Shown here: positions 14,622 through 17,452 of the stretch, one piece after another | Layout: each line of letters begins with the position of its first letter | Position numbering within the stretch: the stretch's first letter is position 1 | Assembly: GCA_035302865.1 (NCBI GenBank) | Contig: DATGSF010000111.1 | Location: 1-17,452, forward strand | Source: DATGSF01 sp035302865 | GTDB lineage: Bacteria > Bacteroidota > Bacteroidia > Chitinophagales > Chitinophagaceae | Direction of reading: 5' to 3' | Length of the DNA stretch: 17,452 nt | Program-made: the position numbers and the translations under genes | Notes under the pieces: generated by a model | Seen by the model: only the letters and a program-made list of their open reading frames with translations | Databases searched by the model: none | What the model was told of the DNA's origin: nothing

Positions 14622-14654
14622 AGTAAATTCAATTTCCTTGTTTTCATTAATAAA

Positions 14655-14662
14655 CAAAAATA
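14655..14662 (-). promoter_or_regulatory. Probable promoter -7 box of the mscS-NA37 operon
   Basis: The minus strand reads TATTTTTG (14662-14655), an exact TAnnTTTG match 33 bases before the ATG at 14621. It overlaps the alternative TTG at 14657. The -33 position has no clear TTTG. Confidence 0.5.
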
Positions 14663-15013
14663 AAGATTCTTTGTTGTTTTATAATAATATAAGTACTTTT
14701 TAATTCTAAATTCAGGATTTTAGCACACTCATTGTAAGTTTAAAACACCAGCAAAATTCATTCAAAATAATTATTAGAGAAATCATTTTGCTAGCATTTT
14801 AATTGTACACAATTTTTCTCATGCATTTTAGGACTTTATATTTATTGCATTAAGAATTCCTACTGCACAATTTATTTTAGGAGAAAAATTTCCAAAAACC
14901 ATTTCTAAATAAATGCTTATCTTAATATCTATTTTAAGATTAAAAATTAGATTCAAATTTTCTTTTTTGATTTTTGATTTAGTTTAATTTTGATTTTCTA
15001 AATTACAAGGAAT
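14663..15013. other. Divergent intergenic region between mscS and the thiD-like gene
   Basis: About 350 AT-rich bases. They hold the upstream part of the mscS promoter and a TAnnTTTG box for the rightward gene (14985-14992). A 26-codon plus-strand frame (14832-14912) ends in protein-like AQFILGEKFPKTISK but is closed by a stop just upstream and has no start. I saw no TPP riboswitch features and no RNA gene. Confidence 0.5.
14985..14992 (+). promoter_or_regulatory. Probable promoter -7 box of the thiD/pdxK-like gene
   Basis: TAATTTTG at 14985-14992 is an exact TAnnTTTG match, 21 bases before the ATG at 15014. The surrounding sequence is T-rich and no well-placed -33 TTTG is present, so chance is possible. 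Confidence 0.45.
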
Positions 15014-15853
15014 ATGCAGTCAAATAAAAATCCCCATAGAGTACTTTCAATTGCTGGTGCAGCTTCAGGAGGCACGGCAGGAATTCAAGCTGATATAAAA
15101 ACTTTTCAAGAATTAGATACCTATTCCTGGACAGTAATAACAGCAATAGTAGGTCAACATCCAGAAACTGGTAAAAATATCCATCCATTAGACTTAGAAG
15201 CTATACAAGCTCAATTTGCTACTGGTCTGAAGCAAATTGGAGTCGATGCTTTAAAAACGGGCATGTTGTTTTCTAAAGAAATAATAGAATATATTGTACA
15301 AGAATTAAAAAATCTTAAGAACATACCAAAAGTAGTAGATCCCGTAATGATAGGAAAATTAGATTCTGTTTTATTAGCAAAAGAAGCAGAAGAAGCTTTG
15401 GTAAAGGAGTTAATTCCCCTAGCCTATATAATCACTCCAAATATGGGGGAAGCATCTCATATTTTAAAAAACAGACCTTTAAAAAACATAGAAGATTTAA
15501 TCCAAGCAGCTAAGGATTTATATACTTTAGGTCCTAAAAATGTTTTAGTAAAGGGTGGTAGATTAGAAAATACAGCAACAGATGTTTTATATAATGGTAA
15601 GGATATTTACTTATTTAAAACTTCAAAAATAGATACTTTACACACCAGCGGTGCAGGATGTTCTTTTGCAGCTGCTATAACAGCCAATTTAGCAAAAGAT
15701 CATGATTTATTACAATCCATTAAAAATGCTAAATCTTTTATTACCCAAGCTATAAAGCATGGATTTTCTTATAATAACTATATAGGTCCTACTTATCATG
15801 CTGCAAATAGAAAATATAATGATCCTATTGAAATTGATATTATAAAAATATAA
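15014..15853 (+). CDS. thiD: ThiD/PdxK-family kinase (hydroxymethylpyrimidine or pyridoxine kinase)
   Basis: This 279-residue ribokinase-fold enzyme phosphorylates either hydroxymethylpyrimidine(-phosphate) in thiamine synthesis or pyridoxine/pyridoxal in B6 salvage. Family blocks: LSIAGAASGGTAGIQADIKTF (11-31), DALKTGML (78-85), VVDPVMIGK (107-115), IITPNMGEAS (139-148), VLVKGG (177-182), and the anion hole and catalytic segment TSGAGCSFAAAI (211-222) with Cys216. By eye it follows the Gram-positive PdxK subgroup (B. subtilis and S. aureus enzymes), sharing FQELDTY, VDALKTGML and the C-terminal NNYIGPTYHAA. Two departures stand out. The usual AGSDS near the N-terminus is AGAAS. The lid cysteine of S. 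aureus PdxK (VMVCK) is Gly114. The substrate is therefore open, and the symbol marks the family only. It stands alone, without thiamine genes or a TPP riboswitch, and a stress protein gene follows after 66 bases. Confidence 0.85.
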   Translation: MQSNKNPHRVLSIAGAASGGTAGIQADIKTFQELDTYSWTVITAIVGQHPETGKNIHPLDLEAIQAQFATGLKQIGVDALKTGMLFSKEIIEYIVQELKNLKNIPKVVDPVMIGKLDSVLLAKEAEEALVKELIPLAYIITPNMGEASHILKNRPLKNIEDLIQAAKDLYTLGPKNVLVKGGRLENTATDVLYNGKDIYLFKTSKIDTLHTSGAGCSFAAAITANLAKDHDLLQSIKNAKSFITQAIKHGFSYNNYIGPTYHAANRKYNDPIEIDIIKI

Positions 15854-15890
15854 TTTGCCTTTCGACTCAACAATTTCAGGATTATTTCTG

Positions 15891-15898
15891 TATCTTTA
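15891..15898 (+). promoter_or_regulatory. Weak candidate -7 box for the universal stress protein gene
   Basis: TATCTTTA differs from TAnnTTTG at the last base and lies 21 bases before the ATG at 15920, the same spacing seen for valS and the thiD-like gene. Read-through from the upstream gene (66-base gap, no terminator) is the alternative. Confidence 0.3.
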
Positions 15899-15919
15899 TA
15901 AAAGAAAAGTCATTGAATT

Positions 15920-16393
15920 ATGAATAAAAAAATTTTAGTAGCCTTAGATTTTAGTTCTTCCGCACATTTAGTTGCAGAACAAGGACAAGTCTTAGCAGAA
16001 TCCTTAAATGCCGAGTTGCATTTAGTACATATTTTAGCAGATTGGACCTATTATTCTGGAATGAATTATTCCCCTATTTTAGGATTCACAAGTGCTGATT
16101 TTGGAGCACATCAAAGTGTTCAAAACCAAGAGCTTAGAAATAGTGCAATGTCTTATTTAGAAAAAACTAAAAGTTATTTAAATTATGACAATACGCATCT
16201 ACATGTAGAAGAAGGTACAGTAGAGAATGTAATTGCAAGAATGTGTGACGATTTAGATTTAGACTATATTGTTATTGGATCACATGGAAGAAATAAAATT
16301 GATAAAATATTAATAGGTAGTAATACTGAAAAAGTACTAGCTTCTGTTAATATTCCAACCTTAGTGATACCAGTTGGGGTTGAAAAAGAATAA
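15920..16393 (+). CDS. Universal stress protein, UspA family, ATP-binding type
   Basis: This 157-residue single-domain cytoplasmic protein has the Usp fold. The N-terminal strand ILVALDFS carries Asp10, and the C-terminal half contains the nucleotide-binding pattern G-2x-G-9x-G-S: Gly120, Gly123, Gly133 and Ser134 in IGSHGRNKIDKILIGSNTEKVL, split here as IGSHGRNKIDK and ILIGSNTEKVL. This marks the ATP-binding subgroup, in contrast to E. coli UspA, which lacks it. The ending VNIPTLVIPVG is standard. Such proteins are typically induced by growth arrest or other stress; their targets are usually unknown. It follows the thiD/pdxK-like gene by 66 bases in the same direction and ends at a strong bidirectional terminator. 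There are no tandem Usp domains and no signal peptide. Confidence 0.95.
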   Translation: MNKKILVALDFSSSAHLVAEQGQVLAESLNAELHLVHILADWTYYSGMNYSPILGFTSADFGAHQSVQNQELRNSAMSYLEKTKSYLNYDNTHLHVEEGTVENVIARMCDDLDLDYIVIGSHGRNKIDKILIGSNTEKVLASVNIPTLVIPVGVEKE

Positions 16394-16404
16394 GGATTTA
16401 TAAT

Positions 16405-16449
16405 AAAAATGCTGCTCACGGTATAAAAACGATTAGCAGCATTTTTTTT
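16405..16449. terminator. Bidirectional intrinsic terminator between convergent usp and pcrA
   Basis: A perfect 12-bp stem (AAAAATGCTGCT at 16405-16416 with AGCAGCATTTTT at 16435-16446) encloses an 18-base loop. The plus strand continues with T to 16449 (eight T in all from 16442). On the minus strand the stem ends in ATTTTTATT. It therefore can stop both the rightward usp transcript and the leftward helicase transcript, whose stop codon is at 16451. Confidence 0.88.
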
Positions 16450-16450
16450 G

Positions 16451-17452
16451 TTAATTATGTATCATCAGCTTAGCGAAGGCAAGCATTAATCTTCTACTAC
16501 CCGCTTTTTCAAAAATTACAGTTGCAATTTTATTTTGTGAACCTTCATCTATATATTCCACTGTGCCAAAACCAAATTTAACATGCTCCACTCTATGACC
16601 TACTTGAATAGCGTCAGGATCAGAAGGAGTAAAGTCTTCAGTTAGTACATGATTAAAAGTTTCATTCTTTTTCTTTTCTAATATTTGTTTTTTTAATGTA
16701 CTAGTTGTAGAAGATTGTGGTTTTTCATTATAATATTGCGTACTTTTCCTTTTGGGTTTATAAGTATTACTAGATTGATTACGCGAATAAGAGGTATATT
16801 TTTCTGAAAAGAAATTATCTTGATTTTCTCTACTATGATTAAAACCCGTACCTCCGCCAACAAGACTAAAATCCAAATACTCAGGTGGAATTTCAGCAAT
16901 AAATCGACTAGGTTCATTAGAAACCAGGTTTCCAAATCTATATCTATTATTTGCATAAGTAATCCAAAGATTTTTCTCTGCCCGAGTAACAACTACATAG
17001 AATAATCTTCTTTCTTCTTCTAACCCTTCTCTATCATAAACAGACATAGCAGAGGGAAATATAGTTTCTTCTACACCTACAGCAAAAACATTAGGAAATT
17101 CCAATCCTTTAGAAGCATGTATAGTCATTAATTTAACAACATCTTGATTTTCATCATCATCATCTTGATCCGTCAATAATGTAATATTCTGTAGATATGT
17201 ACTTAAGCTTTTATCTTCTTCTACCTCTCCATCTTCATTAGGACTTTCAACATATTCCTTAATAGAATTTAATAATTCTTGCACATTTTCATATCTAGCT
17301 TGACCCTCAGGAGTTTTATCTTCATATAATAATTTAACTAATCCAGATTGCTTTCCAACTTCAAAGGCAATTTCATAAGCATTTTTATGTTGCATTGCTT
17401 CTCTAAAATAAGAAATCATTAAAGCAAAATTTTTAATATTTTGAACAGCAGC
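16451..17452 (-). CDS. pcrA: PcrA/UvrD-type superfamily 1 DNA helicase, C-terminal part
   Basis: The frame is open from the right window edge and gives 333 residues plus the stop, so the 5' end is missing; an ATG at 17419 is internal, not the start. UvrD/PcrA helicases unwind 3'-5' in nucleotide excision and mismatch repair and clear proteins from DNA. Visible (counting from the edge): the 2B/2A region, motif V as VKLMTIHASKGLEFP (about 106-120), and motif VI as EEERRLFYVVVTRAEK (about 145-160). A low-complexity Ser/Asn/Tyr/Lys linker follows (about 200-260). The C-terminal Tudor-like domain is VGHRVEHVKFGFGTVEYID (from about 284), ending in LAFAKLMIHN; in PcrA this domain contacts RNA polymerase. 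ATPase motifs I-IV lie beyond the edge. The gene ends 2 bases from the shared terminator and converges on usp. Rep lacks this C-terminal domain, and RecB-type proteins do not fit. Confidence 0.95.
   Translation of the reverse strand, partial: AAVQNIKNFALMISYFREAMQHKNAYEIAFEVGKQSGLVKLLYEDKTPEGQARYENVQELLNSIKEYVESPNEDGEVEEDKSLSTYLQNITLLTDQDDDDENQDVVKLMTIHASKGLEFPNVFAVGVEETIFPSAMSVYDREGLEEERRLFYVVVTRAEKNLWITYANNRYRFGNLVSNEPSRFIAEIPPEYLDFSLVGGGTGFNHSRENQDNFFSEKYTSYSRNQSSNTYKPKRKSTQYYNEKPQSSTTSTLKKQILEKKKNETFNHVLTEDFTPSDPDAIQVGHRVEHVKFGFGTVEYIDEGSQNKIATVIFEKAGSRRLMLAFAKLMIHN

Noticed and set aside
14832..14912. Plus-strand 26-codon frame ending in AQFILGEKFPKTISK
   Set aside because: An in-frame TAG lies just upstream at 14829-14831 and there is no start. 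It is too short to separate a gene relic from chance.
14663..15013. TPP riboswitch upstream of the thiD-like gene
   Set aside because: I looked for the conserved CUGAGA-type core and paired arms and found none. A promoter box only 21 bases before the ATG leaves no room for one in the leader.
17000..17040. Val in place of the usual Ala or Gly in pcrA motif VI (FYVVVTRA)
   Set aside because: This position varies among UvrD-like helicases and the essential Arg and Tyr residues are present, so it is unlikely to matter.
1..17452. CRISPR array, transposon ends, tRNA or rRNA genes, phage or defence genes
   Set aside because: No regularly spaced repeats, transposase, cloverleaf-like sequence or recognisable defence domain was seen on either strand.

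Overview
The window looks like an ordinary chromosomal stretch of an AT-rich member of the Bacteroidota. Three things point there. Gene starts lack Shine-Dalgarno sequences and have A/T-rich leaders. Several genes carry a TAnnTTTG box just upstream, which is the -7 element of the Bacteroidota primary sigma factor. The gene content includes a short protein family that I know mainly from this phylum and that databases often mislabel 'ABC transporter ATPase'. The mitochondrial-type citrate synthase would fit a Chitinophagales-like lineage, but that finer placement is a guess from memory.

Layout, left to right. The left edge holds the N-terminal 60 codons of a family 9 glycosyltransferase (minus strand). 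A leftward block follows: citrate synthase (gltA) with a clear intrinsic terminator, a NhaA Na+/H+ antiporter, a two-lipoyl-domain pyruvate dehydrogenase E2 (pdhC), and an EamA-type transporter plus RecG pair two bases apart. At about 8.0-8.2 kb transcription diverges. Rightward are valS and, 10 bases later, a small membrane-anchored or exported protein of unknown function, closed by a terminator. A gene-poor stretch of about 0.5 kb contains one start-less coding relic. A conserved 151-residue Bacteroidota protein then faces a leftward MscS-type channel plus NA37 nucleoid-associated protein pair. After another empty stretch of about 0.35 kb come a ThiD/PdxK-family kinase and a universal stress protein (rightward). 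These converge, across a shared bidirectional terminator, on the C-terminal third of a PcrA/UvrD helicase that runs off the right edge.

Functionally these are housekeeping genes: entry of pyruvate carbon into the TCA cycle (pdhC, gltA), ion and osmotic homeostasis (nhaA, mscS, usp), DNA repair and fork restart (recG, pcrA), translation (valS) and cofactor metabolism (thiD/pdxK-like). I see no mobile element, phage, CRISPR array, tRNA, rRNA, defence island or biosynthetic cluster, and nothing that amounts to a new system. The most useful observations are: a citrate synthase of eukaryotic/mitochondrial type; two genes whose longest reading frames begin with TTG inside a promoter box, so their real starts are downstream ATGs; a kinase with non-canonical active-site segments; near-identical DNA in the two lipoyl domains of pdhC; a palindromic element read as the C-terminal tail of a transporter; and a terminator that overlaps the end of a coding region.
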